Assembly: GCA_016721605.1 (NCBI GenBank)
Contig: JADKHS010000006.1
Coordinates: forward strand, 52,013-116,012
DNA: 64,000 nucleotides
DNA from: Nitrosomonadales bacterium
GTDB taxonomy: Bacteria; Pseudomonadota; Gammaproteobacteria; Burkholderiales; Gallionellaceae
Reading direction: 5' to 3'
Under the pieces are notes generated by a model that worked only from the letters and a program-made list of their open reading frames with translations, searched no databases and was not told the DNA's origin. Made by a program: the position numbers and the translations under genes. Below, one piece after another: positions 28,474 through 37,205 of this stretch. The stretch's first letter is position 1. Every line of letters begins with the position of its first letter.

Positions 28474-29015
28474 CGTATTTCTCCTCTATAAATTAAGGTG
28501 ATTGAATATATTACCATTGTGACTTAGAGCTTAATTTTCATCAGTTTCATCATGGATACCTCCGTTTCTTGGGTTTGACTGTCTCTAAAAGTGGAGTGAG
28601 GTGTCACGGAAGATTGGAATAGTATTCAAGTGCATATTATTCGAGGGTTCGCGTGTCCTGGGTAACGTCATTGACATTTGGGAAGCGGAGCCTAGCACTT
28701 ATAGGTGCTTGGGCAGACATTCCATTGACGAGAGTGAGCTAGACGACGTGCCCAATGTGGCGCCACATTCCAAATTGAATGATGGGGATAATTATGGTGC
28801 AACGCAAGTAAAAAATCAGTGTTAAACCCGGCAAATCCAAAGAGCCTTTAATGATTACCCAGTTCAGTGCGGCTGGAATCGATATAGGTAGTTTGTCCCT
28901 TTATGTATCAGTGCCCGGATTGGGATGATGAGCCTGTCCGGGAGTTTTCAAGCTTTACGGTTAACCATTAATGCAATTTAAGAGATCCCAGCTTCTGTGG
29001 GAATGGCGAACCGTA
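28474..29015. other. Non-coding stretch between mscL and motD
   Basis: About 540 bases with no intact gene. An open frame of 74 codons at 28601-28825 has no recognisable motif or ribosome site and is not called. The right half contains the IS110-type remnant described separately. Just before motD, TCCCA and TGGGA (about 28986-29002) form a small hairpin that may help end the flagellar transcript on the minus strand. Confidence 0.5.
28851..28970 (+). pseudogene. Remnant of an IS110-family transposase, N-terminal fragment
   Basis: From the ATG at 28851 the plus strand reads ITQFSAAGIDIGSLSLYVSV, then after a one-base shift near 28921 DWDDEPVREFSSFTVNH. This matches the N-terminus of IS110/IS116-type DEDD transposases, which begin with a GIDIGK-type motif holding the first catalytic Asp and continue with a PVREFxTFT block. 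Only about 40 residues remain and the frame then ends. No other part of the element was found, so this is a relic at the edge of the flagellar cluster. Confidence 0.6.
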
Positions 29016-29783
29016 CTATTTGTTGATTGAATCTTTAGGCGCTTGCGTTGTTTTTTCGGGTACGGGTGATAATATCGTCACCGTAATTCGGCGATTTCGT
29101 GCGCGCCCTTCCGCGGTGTCATTGGATGTAACTGGATAGTTGGCGGCGGAGCCTATTGCTTTTAAATGCTTTGACATTAATCCATGTTCGATAAATAAGC
29201 GCACTACGCTACTGGCACGTGCCGAAGACAATTCCCAATTGGAGGGAAATTGTTGAGTGTTAATGGGGGTGTCGTCGGTATGTCCTTCAACCTCAATGGC
29301 TAGATCGACTTGTTCCAGTACCTTCGCCACTTCGGCCAGGGTGTTTATTGCGCTGCCTTGTAATACTGCATCCCCTTGATTGAATAGAGCGCTAGCATTA
29401 ATTTCTAGTGCTACACCACGACTAGTCTGCATCACGCTGACTTGGCCATTTTTAACCAGTTCGGTCATAACTTGATTGATTTTTTTGGCGATGTCCTGCA
29501 TGGCTTCTTGTTGTTGTTCAGCTAACTTGGCGTTCCTTCTGTCTACCAGCGATTTCAGCAATAAGTCCTGTTCGTTGGTTGGAACAATTGCTTCAGGTTT
29601 AGTTTTTTGTTTACCAAATGCGGAAGTGAGTGAAGCACTGAACATTTGATATTTATTCTCATTCACCGAAGAAATTGCATACATCACCACAAAAAAAGCA
29701 AATAGTAGCGTAATGAAATCTGCATATGAGATCAGCCAGCGATCATGGTTTTCATGGTCTTTATGTCGTACCCGGCGTGCCAT
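29016..29783 (-). CDS. motD: Flagellar motor stator protein MotD (MotB-like)
   Basis: Stator subunit that anchors the motor to peptidoglycan. One transmembrane segment near the N-terminus contains the conserved proton-binding Asp in DRWLISYADFITLLFAFFV. The periplasmic OmpA-like domain has VEGHTDDTPINTQQFPSNWE, LSSARASSVV and GRARNRRITVTI. The 255-residue length is normal. It follows motC by three bases in the fliA-motC-motD unit. Confidence 0.93.
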   Translation of the reverse strand: MARRVRHKDHENHDRWLISYADFITLLFAFFVVMYAISSVNENKYQMFSASLTSAFGKQKTKPEAIVPTNEQDLLLKSLVDRRNAKLAEQQQEAMQDIAKKINQVMTELVKNGQVSVMQTSRGVALEINASALFNQGDAVLQGSAINTLAEVAKVLEQVDLAIEVEGHTDDTPINTQQFPSNWELSSARASSVVRLFIEHGLMSKHLKAIGSAANYPVTSNDTAEGRARNRRITVTILSPVPEKTTQAPKDSINK

Positions 29784-29786
29784 GGC

Positions 29787-30527
29787 TTAAGGAATAAATC
29801 CCTGCAACTTGTTTTCGATGAAACGTGGATTTTCGCCACTGGCGATGGCTGTCAGTCCGTCTACCAATATTTCACGCATTACTACCTGTTGCAGAATCAA
29901 CATTTTTAATTTATTTGCCATAGGTAAAAAAACTAGATTTGCAAGTGCCACACCGTAAATGGTAGAAATAAATGCAACCGCAATACCCGCTCCCAGCTTT
30001 GACGGTTCGCCAAGGCTTTGCATGACGTGAACCAGTCCAAGCACAGCGCCTAAAATACCGATCGTCGCCGCATAACCTGCTGCTGATTCCCATACACGCG
30101 CAGATTGGAATCGCAATTGTTCATACGTATGATTATCTATCTCCAGAACTTCACGAATTTTTTCCGCGCTGTTGCCATCTACCAGCAGTTGAAGTCCTTT
30201 TTTTACAAATGAATAGCTGCTTCTGGCAATTTGTGGCTCCAGAACAAGCATTCCATCTTTGTGTGCCAGTCTGCGCCAAGCGGTAAGCTGAGTAATTAAT
30301 TTTTGTGGGGGTAACTGTGGTGTAACGAATACCCAACGGCCCATTTGGATACCTGTTACGAAAACATTTAGTGGGCTTTGCAGCATCACGGCACCCAAAG
30401 TACCGCCGAATACAATGAGAAAAGCCGTGCCCTGAAAAAGAATGGAGAGTCCGCCACCTTCAAGTAATTGCCCGCCTAAGATACCGCCTATGCCAAGCAA
30501 TAGGCCGACTAAGCTAAGCTTGTCCAT
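29787..30527 (-). CDS. motC: Flagellar motor stator protein MotC (MotA-like)
   Basis: Membrane stator subunit, partner of MotD. Starting at the ATG that overlaps the fliA stop (TAATG at 30527), it reads MDKLSLVGLLLGIGGILGGQ and continues with a second membrane segment (TAFLIVFGGTLGAVMLQSP). A cytoplasmic loop follows, then a helix pair with AATIGILGAVLGLVHVMQSL and AVAFISTIYGVALANLVFLP. The frame is open further upstream, but that part is the fliA coding region in another frame. About 246 residues, normal for MotC. Confidence 0.93.
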   Translation of the reverse strand: MDKLSLVGLLLGIGGILGGQLLEGGGLSILFQGTAFLIVFGGTLGAVMLQSPLNVFVTGIQMGRWVFVTPQLPPQKLITQLTAWRRLAHKDGMLVLEPQIARSSYSFVKKGLQLLVDGNSAEKIREVLEIDNHTYEQLRFQSARVWESAAGYAATIGILGAVLGLVHVMQSLGEPSKLGAGIAVAFISTIYGVALANLVFLPMANKLKMLILQQVVMREILVDGLTAIASGENPRFIENKLQGFIP

Positions 30528-31294
30528 TAATGCCCTTTCAACGAGCTGCGCAAACGCGCTACCGCTTGGCTGTGCAATTGGCACACGCGCGATTCGCTTA
30601 CACCCATCACCTCACCGATTTCGCGCAAGTTCATATCTTGCTCATAATGCATGCCCATTAACATGCGTTCACGTTCGGGTAAATTTGCGATAGCCTGAAT
30701 CAAGGCACCGCGAAAACGTTCATCTTGCAATACTTCGAGCGGATTGGCATCACTATCAAAATCATAACGCTCAAAGAAATCCTCTTCACCCTCACTGTGA
30801 AAATCTTCGTAATAAACTAATTGCGCGCCACGCGATGTGAACAACATATGCTGATATTCGGTCAGCGGCATGCCTAATTCCTGGGCAAGCTCAGTTTCAC
30901 TTGGTGGTTTACCTAAGCGTTGCTGTAGTTTGCTGATCGCCGCTTCAATTCGGCGCATATCGCGGCGCAAGCTGCGCGGCATCCAGTCGGCTTGGCGCAA
31001 TTCATCCAACATCGAACCGCGGATACGCTGCGAGGCATAAGTTTCAAACTGCGCGCCACGCAACTCATCGTAGCGTCCAGCTGCTTCTAAAAGCCCCATC
31101 ATGCCAGCCTGTATGAGGTCATCTACTACGATGCTGCTGGGCAATCGCAGCATCAAATGATGCGCAATACGCTTCACTAGCGGCGCATATTCTTTGATGC
31201 ATTGCTCTTTGTCGCTTAATCCGCTTGCTGTGTACATAATATTGGCTGTTGAATTTACATTGATTATGAAAGGTGTAGCTGTAGTAACCGTCAT
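30527..31294 (-). CDS. fliA: Flagellar sigma factor FliA (sigma-28)
   Basis: Sigma factor for late flagellar and chemotaxis genes. Region 2 is seen in VDDLIQAGMMGLLEAAGRYD and FETYASQRIRGSMLDELRQ; region 3 in LGKPPSETELAQELGM; region 4 in MNLREIGEVMGVSESRVCQL. The product is 255 residues from 31294; a start at the internal Met (31237, MYTASGLSDK) gives a more usual length of 236. It overlaps motC and lies 258 bases downstream of flhG. Confidence 0.95.
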   Translation of the reverse strand: MTVTTATPFIINVNSTANIMYTASGLSDKEQCIKEYAPLVKRIAHHLMLRLPSSIVVDDLIQAGMMGLLEAAGRYDELRGAQFETYASQRIRGSMLDELRQADWMPRSLRRDMRRIEAAISKLQQRLGKPPSETELAQELGMPLTEYQHMLFTSRGAQLVYYEDFHSEGEEDFFERYDFDSDANPLEVLQDERFRGALIQAIANLPERERMLMGMHYEQDMNLREIGEVMGVSESRVCQLHSQAVARLRSSLKGH

Positions 31295-31552
31295 TCTCGT
31301 TTCGATAAGCTTAAAACAGGCTGGTTTTGGCGAAACGAAAGTTTAAAATTTAAAATACTTTTTTAAAGTTCGCAACCCCTGTTTTTACGGAAATGACTAG
31401 GTTAAGTCAAATATGGCATATGGTAAATTCTAACGCTATATTCCAGTGAGATGAACACTTCCTACTAAATTTAATAAACGATACCACATCAACACGTTGT
31501 TTAATTTACTAAGGATGCGCCTCATGATGATCTTCAATAATTCGTATGTACC

Positions 31553-32431
31553 CTAATTCAATGTACATACCTGCTTAATCAAGCGCTGCATAATATGGGG
31601 CATACTGCCTGATTCCTCGCATTCGGTAACGGGTAACAACATCAGGTTACGCCCCAGTTCGCCAAATGCTTGCGCAGAATGCGCATTCGGGAACAAATCA
31701 AGAACTGGGCGGCATAATTGTGGCGCGCGTTTAAGCTTTTCATCAAATGGAATATAACCTAGATATTCCACGTAAACCTGCAAATGTTGGCGTGCCACCT
31801 GCGCCACGTTACTAAATACAAGACGTGCCGCCTGCTCATTACACGCCTTATTAACTATAATCCCAAAGTTTTGGCGCCCATCCTGCATGGCCATGCGCTT
31901 GATTAAGGCATAACTTTCAGTGATAGCAGAGGCAGTGGAGTTCAACACTAGCATCAGTGGCTGATTAGGTGCCAGGCTATCTAAAATATCTGGCTTTTTA
32001 TATGTCGCCGCATCCACCAGCACAACATCAACATCGCAGGATGCTTCCGCCAAGCTTTCCAGCAAGTGTTCACGTTCCTGCGCACACAATGTTGGTAGCG
32101 CTTGAATGGCACGTGCTACAGGCAGGATGCGTATGTTTTGTAGGCCGTCCCGCAACATAATCTCGCGCATCGTTTTTCCACGCCGTAGAGTGTGTAATAA
32201 ATCATGATGTGACCTCAGCGCGAGCATGTTACTTACATTGTCGTTTGATTGGCTCCCGTCCAGTATGAGTACTTCTTTACCGGTGCGCGCCAAGGCCGTA
32301 GCTAAGTTTACTACTATACTGGTCGCACCGAAGCCAGTGCGGGCAGCGGCCACTGTGATAACACGCGTGGAAGCGCGAACTAACAGACGGCGCAATCCCT
32401 CTGCTTGATCAGTTATGCGTTCAAGTTGCAT
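31553..32431 (-). CDS. flhG: Flagellar number regulator FlhG/FleN, MinD-like with a degenerate P-loop
   Basis: MinD-type ATPase that limits flagellar number with FlhF. The fold is clear: the strand VITVAAARTGFGATSIVVNLA, then TGKEVLILDGSQ, VDVVLVDAATYKK and LMLVLNSTASAITESYALIK. The deviant Walker A, normally GKGGVGKT with two Lys, here reads ARTGFGATS (about residues 30-38) and lacks both. The frame is intact and overlaps the flhF end by 11 bases. It may bind nucleotide poorly, or another partner supplies activity; an error is unlikely because several bases would have to differ. Confidence 0.85.
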   Translation of the reverse strand: MQLERITDQAEGLRRLLVRASTRVITVAAARTGFGATSIVVNLATALARTGKEVLILDGSQSNDNVSNMLALRSHHDLLHTLRRGKTMREIMLRDGLQNIRILPVARAIQALPTLCAQEREHLLESLAEASCDVDVVLVDAATYKKPDILDSLAPNQPLMLVLNSTASAITESYALIKRMAMQDGRQNFGIIVNKACNEQAARLVFSNVAQVARQHLQVYVEYLGYIPFDEKLKRAPQLCRPVLDLFPNAHSAQAFGELGRNLMLLPVTECEESGSMPHIMQRLIKQVCTLN

Positions 32432-33633
32432 ATTCCCCCCGCATTACAGGTGCCGCGCCCACTCCCGCCATCAGTGCCGGGAATTCCAGTTCATGCAAAG
32501 TGAATGGAGCTGCTTTAGCAGATTGTTTGAAGGCGCGATGTAACAGATATTCCATGTTCACTTCATGCAAGTCTTCTGGCACGCGTTGTCCATTGGCGAT
32601 GTAGTGCAGTGTCAGTTTGTGGCGCATTGCGACATCCAACACTGTACCAAAGGTTACCGCTTCGTCCAGCTTCGTTGGGATGCAACCAATCACCCCGGCA
32701 CCGTTGTACATGCATACCACATCATTCAGGGTGTCGCCGCTACTGGTGGCATTCAGCAACAACAGTCGTTGTACTCCAGTAGCATTGAACATTTCAGCTT
32801 GCGCTGCCATGCGACTATCGCGTTGCCCCATACCGATGGTATCAATCAGTACCAAATGTTTTTGCTTCAGGCCGGACAAGGTGAGACGTAAATCTTCGGT
32901 ATCGCGCACCGCGTGTACTGCCACCAAGTATCTTGCCATAAATGCGCAATTGTTCATGTGCGCCAATTCGGTAGCTGTCGGTGGTGAGTAATGCTACCTT
33001 GTCTGCGCCATAGCGAACTACCGCACGGGCCGCTAACTTTGCCGTGGTGGTGGTTTTTCCAACACCGGTGGGACCTATCAGTGCAACTACGCCGCCGCGC
33101 ACTATTAAATCTTCTTGTTTTGTGGCGATACGCAAGTTGTTCCCCAGTACCCGACGTACCCATTCCATATTGGCCGTAGCTGGCATCTTGTCAACGATTT
33201 GGCGTGTCAGTGCTGCGCTAAACCCTGCATTCAGCAGGCCGCGCAGCATACGCGTGCGTTGGGGGTCACGCTGCTGTCTATCCGACCACGATAGACAGTC
33301 CACTTGTTCTTGCATCATGTTGCGCATGAATTTGATTTCACTGAGGATACCTTGCTGTTCCTGTTGTAGTGTAGATATGGGTGATATTGCAGGTTCCGCC
33401 TTAGCTGGGACAGGTATACGCTCCTGAGCAACTATTGCTGGCCGGACTGGCACGGGAGTCGGTTGTTTGGGTTCATGTGTCAACTGGGCAAATTCTGAAC
33501 CGGCCAGCGCCATAATCTCAACCCCACCATCCACCTTACGGTTAGATAGGATGACCGCATCGGCGCCCATTTCAATGCGTATTAATCGCAATGCATCGCG
33601 CGAAGTTGGGGCCAAAAATTTTTTCATGTTCAT
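32421..33633 (-). CDS. flhF: Flagellar GTPase FlhF, one frameshift
   Basis: SRP-type GTPase that sets the place of flagellar assembly. The N-terminus MNMKKFLAPTSRDALRLIR and the NG-domain P-loop ALIGPTGVGKTTTTAKLAAR are present, with TTDSYRIGAHEQLRIYG and, in the other frame, HLVLIDTIGMGQRDSRM and CIPTKLDEAVTFGTVLD. The break near 32940 probably lost GT from GGTGTGG, between GKILG and VAVHAVRDTEDLRL. Repaired length is about 404 residues. AGGAGG stands before the start, which overlaps the flhA stop by four bases. Confidence 0.92.
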
Positions 33634-35714
33634 GCTCTTCCTCCTACCATTGAAGTTACCCGTACCGCTTTGAAGCCGGGTACTTCGTCATGCGAAATAA
33701 CTTTAAGTTGCGGCAATGCACGTTTCAGAAAACGTGCCAGCAAATCGCGTAACTGTCCCGGTACCAACAGCACCGTGGGTAGCCCTAATTGTTCTTGCAA
33801 CTGTGCGGCAGTCCGTGCTTCACGCAGAAGCGTATCGGCCAATCCGGGTTCGATAGCTGAATTGCTGCCGCCCGTTTGCATGGCCTGCATCAAGATATAT
33901 TCCAGTTCTTTGTCCATGCCGATAACTTGCAATTCCTGCGCCGCAGGGTAGAACTGCTGCACGATGGCTGGGCCCAGCGCGACACGCACTAAGGCGGTAA
34001 GATGGTGCGCGTCCTGTGTTTGGGCGGCACATTCCGCCAACGTTTCTAATATGGTGCGCATATCACGGATATGCATGCCTTCGTCGAGCAAGTTTTGCAT
34101 CACCTTCTGTACTGTAGAAAGCGGCAGCAATTTAGGAATAAGGTCTTCGGTCAATTTAGGTGACAGCTTGCTCAAATGATCGAACAATTGCTGTAATTCC
34201 TGTCTACCCAGTAGTTCAGCGGAATGGGTGTGGATCAGATGGCTTAGATGGGTGGCGATAACCGTACTGGCGTCAACCACTGTATAGCCCATAGACTGCG
34301 CTTGCTCGCGCATCGCCGTATCTATCCAGATGGCAGGCAGGCCGAATGCCGGATCCTGCGTTTGAGTACCGGGTAACGTACCGCTGACGCTGCCGGGATT
34401 AATCGCCAGATGCATATTGGGAAAAGCATCGCCCGTGCCAATTTCAACTCCTTTCAGGGTAATACGGTAAGCATTCGGGCGCAGGTCAAGATTGTCTCGG
34501 ATGTGCACTGCAGGCGGCAAGAATCCGATGTCATGCGTAAATTTCTTGCGTATCCCCTTAATGCGTCGCAATAGGTCTCCGTCCTGTGCTTTATCAACCA
34601 GTGCAATAAGACGATATCCGACTTCCAGCCCCAGTATGTCCACTTGCGACACATCTTCCCAGCTAGCCTCATTGGTCTCTGATGGCGGCGCCACAATATT
34701 TGCAGGCTCAGGCTTTTGCTCGGCTGTTTTGCTGCGCTGCATGATGAAATAAGCCAGACCGCCCAGAGCGCCAGCTAGCAACAAAAAAGAGAAATGCGGC
34801 ATGTTAGGAATCAGACCCAGCATGCCGATGATGCCCGCAGTTAAAACCAGCACCTGCGGTTGGCTAAATAACTGCCCTACGATTTGCTGGCTTATGTTTT
34901 CTTCAGTAGATACACGGCTCACCATCATGCCGGCGGCTGTAGATATAACAAGTGCCGGAATTTGCGCCACCAAACCATCGCCAATGGCCAGCAAGGTGTA
35001 ATTGTTGGCGGCAGTAGCGATGTCCAGGCTGTGTTGAAATACGCCAATGATTAACCCGCCGATGACATTGATAAAAATGATGATAATGCCCGCTACCGCA
35101 TCGCCACGCACGAACTTGCTGGCTCCATCCATTGAGCCATAAAAATCCGCTTCCTGCGAAATAGCAGCGCGCCGCCGCCGCGCTTCTTCTTCGCCAATCA
35201 GCCCGGCATTTAGGTCAGCGTCAATTGCCATTTGTTTACCTGGCATTGCATCCAATGTAAAACGTGCTCCAACTTCAGCGATACGTCCTGCACCCTTGGT
35301 AATTACCACAAAGTTAATCACCACCAGAATGATGAACACAACGATGCCAACCGCGTAATTGCCGCCCACCAGGAAGTGGCCGAATGCTTCAATTACTTTG
35401 CCAGCAGCTCCAGGGCCAGTATGGCCTTCCAGCAGCACCACACGGGTGGAAGCCACGTTGAGCGAAAGGCGCAGCAATGTGGTAATCAGCAGGACGGTTG
35501 GAAATACAGCGAAATCCAGAATCTTGACGGTATGCATGCTTACCAACAAGACCATAACAGCTATTGCAATATTGAAGGTGAACAAAATATCAAGCAGAAT
35601 TGGCGGCAATGGCAACACCATCATCGCCAGAATCATCACAATCAGCGCTGGTCCAGCCATGCTGCGCAAACCAACACGCTTGATTAAATTTTGTATGGTT
35701 AGTAAGTTAATCAT
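33630..35714 (-). CDS. flhA: Flagellar export gate protein FlhA
   Basis: Main gate of the flagellar type III export apparatus. Intact, 694 residues. Eight membrane helices lie in the first about 330 residues, with the FHIPEP-family block VASTRVVLLEGHTGPGAAGK and the cytoplasmic loop GKQMAIDADLNAGLIGEEEA. The C-terminal cytoplasmic domain starts after about residue 350 (QVDILGLEVGYRLIALVDKA). The start overlaps the flhB stop (ATGA) and the end overlaps flhF, a coupled flhB-flhA-flhF-flhG order. Confidence 0.97.
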   Translation of the reverse strand: MINLLTIQNLIKRVGLRSMAGPALIVMILAMMVLPLPPILLDILFTFNIAIAVMVLLVSMHTVKILDFAVFPTVLLITTLLRLSLNVASTRVVLLEGHTGPGAAGKVIEAFGHFLVGGNYAVGIVVFIILVVINFVVITKGAGRIAEVGARFTLDAMPGKQMAIDADLNAGLIGEEEARRRRAAISQEADFYGSMDGASKFVRGDAVAGIIIIFINVIGGLIIGVFQHSLDIATAANNYTLLAIGDGLVAQIPALVISTAAGMMVSRVSTEENISQQIVGQLFSQPQVLVLTAGIIGMLGLIPNMPHFSFLLLAGALGGLAYFIMQRSKTAEQKPEPANIVAPPSETNEASWEDVSQVDILGLEVGYRLIALVDKAQDGDLLRRIKGIRKKFTHDIGFLPPAVHIRDNLDLRPNAYRITLKGVEIGTGDAFPNMHLAINPGSVSGTLPGTQTQDPAFGLPAIWIDTAMREQAQSMGYTVVDASTVIATHLSHLIHTHSAELLGRQELQQLFDHLSKLSPKLTEDLIPKLLPLSTVQKVMQNLLDEGMHIRDMRTILETLAECAAQTQDAHHLTALVRVALGPAIVQQFYPAAQELQVIGMDKELEYILMQAMQTGGSNSAIEPGLADTLLREARTAAQLQEQLGLPTVLLVPGQLRDLLARFLKRALPQLKVISHDEVPGFKAVRVTSMVGGRA

Positions 35715-36860
35715 ATAGATCCTTCCTCATCTGATGCGGGATCAAGTTGTGGCGGCACCGGTAAGTCATGTGGAGCCTCCGGCATGACACCACTGCCTTG
35801 GCGATAACGGCGCAATTGATACACATAGGCCAATACTTCCGCTACGGCGTTGTATAGCGCTTCGGGGATGGCCTGCCCCAACTCGGTATGCTTGTGCAAG
35901 GCGCGCGCCAGTGGGGGTGCTTCAAGGATAGGCACATTATTCTGTATGGCAATTTCACGGATGCGTGCAGCGAGCAGATGGGAGCCTTTGGCGACTACGA
36001 TAGGCGCACCCAACCCTTTTTCGCTGTAACTCAATGCGACGGCATAGTGCGTAGGATTGGTCACTACCACGTCGGCCGTCGGAATGTTTGACATCATGCG
36101 GCGACGTGCCATTTCGCGTTGCATGTTGCGAATTCGTCCTTTGACCTGGGGATCTCCCTCGGATTCCCTGGCTTCCTGACGGACTTCTTCCTTGGTCATC
36201 TTCAATTTTTGTTGTGTTCCCACAATTGGAAGGGGACATCCACTAACGCAATCAAAAGCATGCCACCCATAATAGTGGCGAAGCTTATCCATAACAGATA
36301 GCCAAGATGGGGCAAGGCGGTAATTAACGGTTCCGCTATCAACATCATCACCGAATCTTTGTTGTGCCAAATAACCCACGCGCCTACCCACCTACTACCA
36401 GCGATTTGGCAATCGCCTTGCCAAGTTCGACCAAGCTGTTAACCGAAAACATGCGGCCTATACCTGCGATCGGATTGAGCTTCGAAAGGTTGGGTTGTAG
36501 TGCTTTTAAGCTGAATATCCAACCATTAAGCAATAATGGAGACAGCGCGGCAGTAACAAGCAGCAACAATAAAATAGGCAGAAATGCCACTAGCGCTTCC
36601 AGTGATAATGTATGCAAACGTGGCAATAACAAATCGGTATTAAAAGCCAGTGTGGTGTCAAGAGTCAGGCCATCACGCAACAGTTTTGTTAATTGCGCAG
36701 ACAGCGAGGAACCCATCAGCCATAGTCCGGCACCACCTGCAAAAAGGACGGAAAAAGTAGATAGTTCGCGCGAACGTGCTGCCTGACCTTCTTCGCGGGC
36801 CTGATCCAGACGCCGCTGTGAGGGTTGTTCTGTTTTTTCGAGATCGCTGTCTTCTGACAT
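35711..36860 (-). CDS. flhB: Flagellar export switch protein FlhB, two frameshifts
   Basis: Substrate-specificity switch of flagellar export. The N-terminus MSEDSDLEKTEQPSQRRLDQ and the first helices are in one frame up to KAIAKSLVVG. Near 36390 a GG should be GGG, after which WVIWHNKDSVMMLIAEPL continues. Near 36220 a sense-strand A5 should be A6, after which KLKMTKEEVRQEARESEG continues. The autocleavage site NPTH lies in VVVTNPTHYAVALSYSEKG. Repaired length is about 383 residues, normal. First gene of the flagellar run, divergent from the RND operon. Confidence 0.92.
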
Positions 36861-37205
36861 GATTTACTATTCCATTGACTGTAGTGATTATCATCAGTCT
36901 GGGAAAACATAGCACAACGAATAAAGCGGGTTTTACGGTTTATTTCACTCTCTGAATGAGAAGGGAAGCCAATGCGTACAACCTGTAAAACGAGAAGGTG
37001 CAAGAGCTTTAGTACGCTCGTATTGAATAATACGGGCATTCAGTCAAGTTGCAGCTATCTTAAATAGCCGTTTGAAAAGAGAAAAAATATACTTTGGACT
37101 ATAATGTCCAAGTTAAATACTCTAGGCGTGCCTAAACTTGATTTACACTTTTTTCGGGAATGCTTGGAACATATCAATTATCTTTAAGCAAGCGTCGCAT
37201 TCAAC
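36861..37205. other. Divergent intergenic region flhB / RND efflux operon
   Basis: About 345 bases with no gene. It must hold the flhB promoter on the left and the efflux promoter on the right. The clearest signal is a palindrome around a -10 box at 37094-37111. A second, more complex dyad lies just downstream (37109-37140: CAAGTT and AACTTG outside, TAGGC and GCCTA inside). Confidence 0.55.
37094..37111 (+). promoter_or_regulatory. Palindromic operator centred on a -10 box, upstream of the efflux operon
   Basis: TTGGACTATAATGTCCAA has six-base arms (TTGGAC/GTCCAA) with a perfect TATAAT between them. A dimeric repressor bound here would cover the -10 box. The nearest -35-like TTGAAA (37072-37077) is 22 bases upstream, too far for ordinary sigma-70 use, as in promoters needing an activator that distorts DNA. 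The start codon is about 100 bases downstream. Confidence 0.5.

Noticed and set aside
28601..28825. 74-codon open frame between mscL and motD
   Set aside because: No motif, no ribosome site and no conserved neighbour; likely chance.
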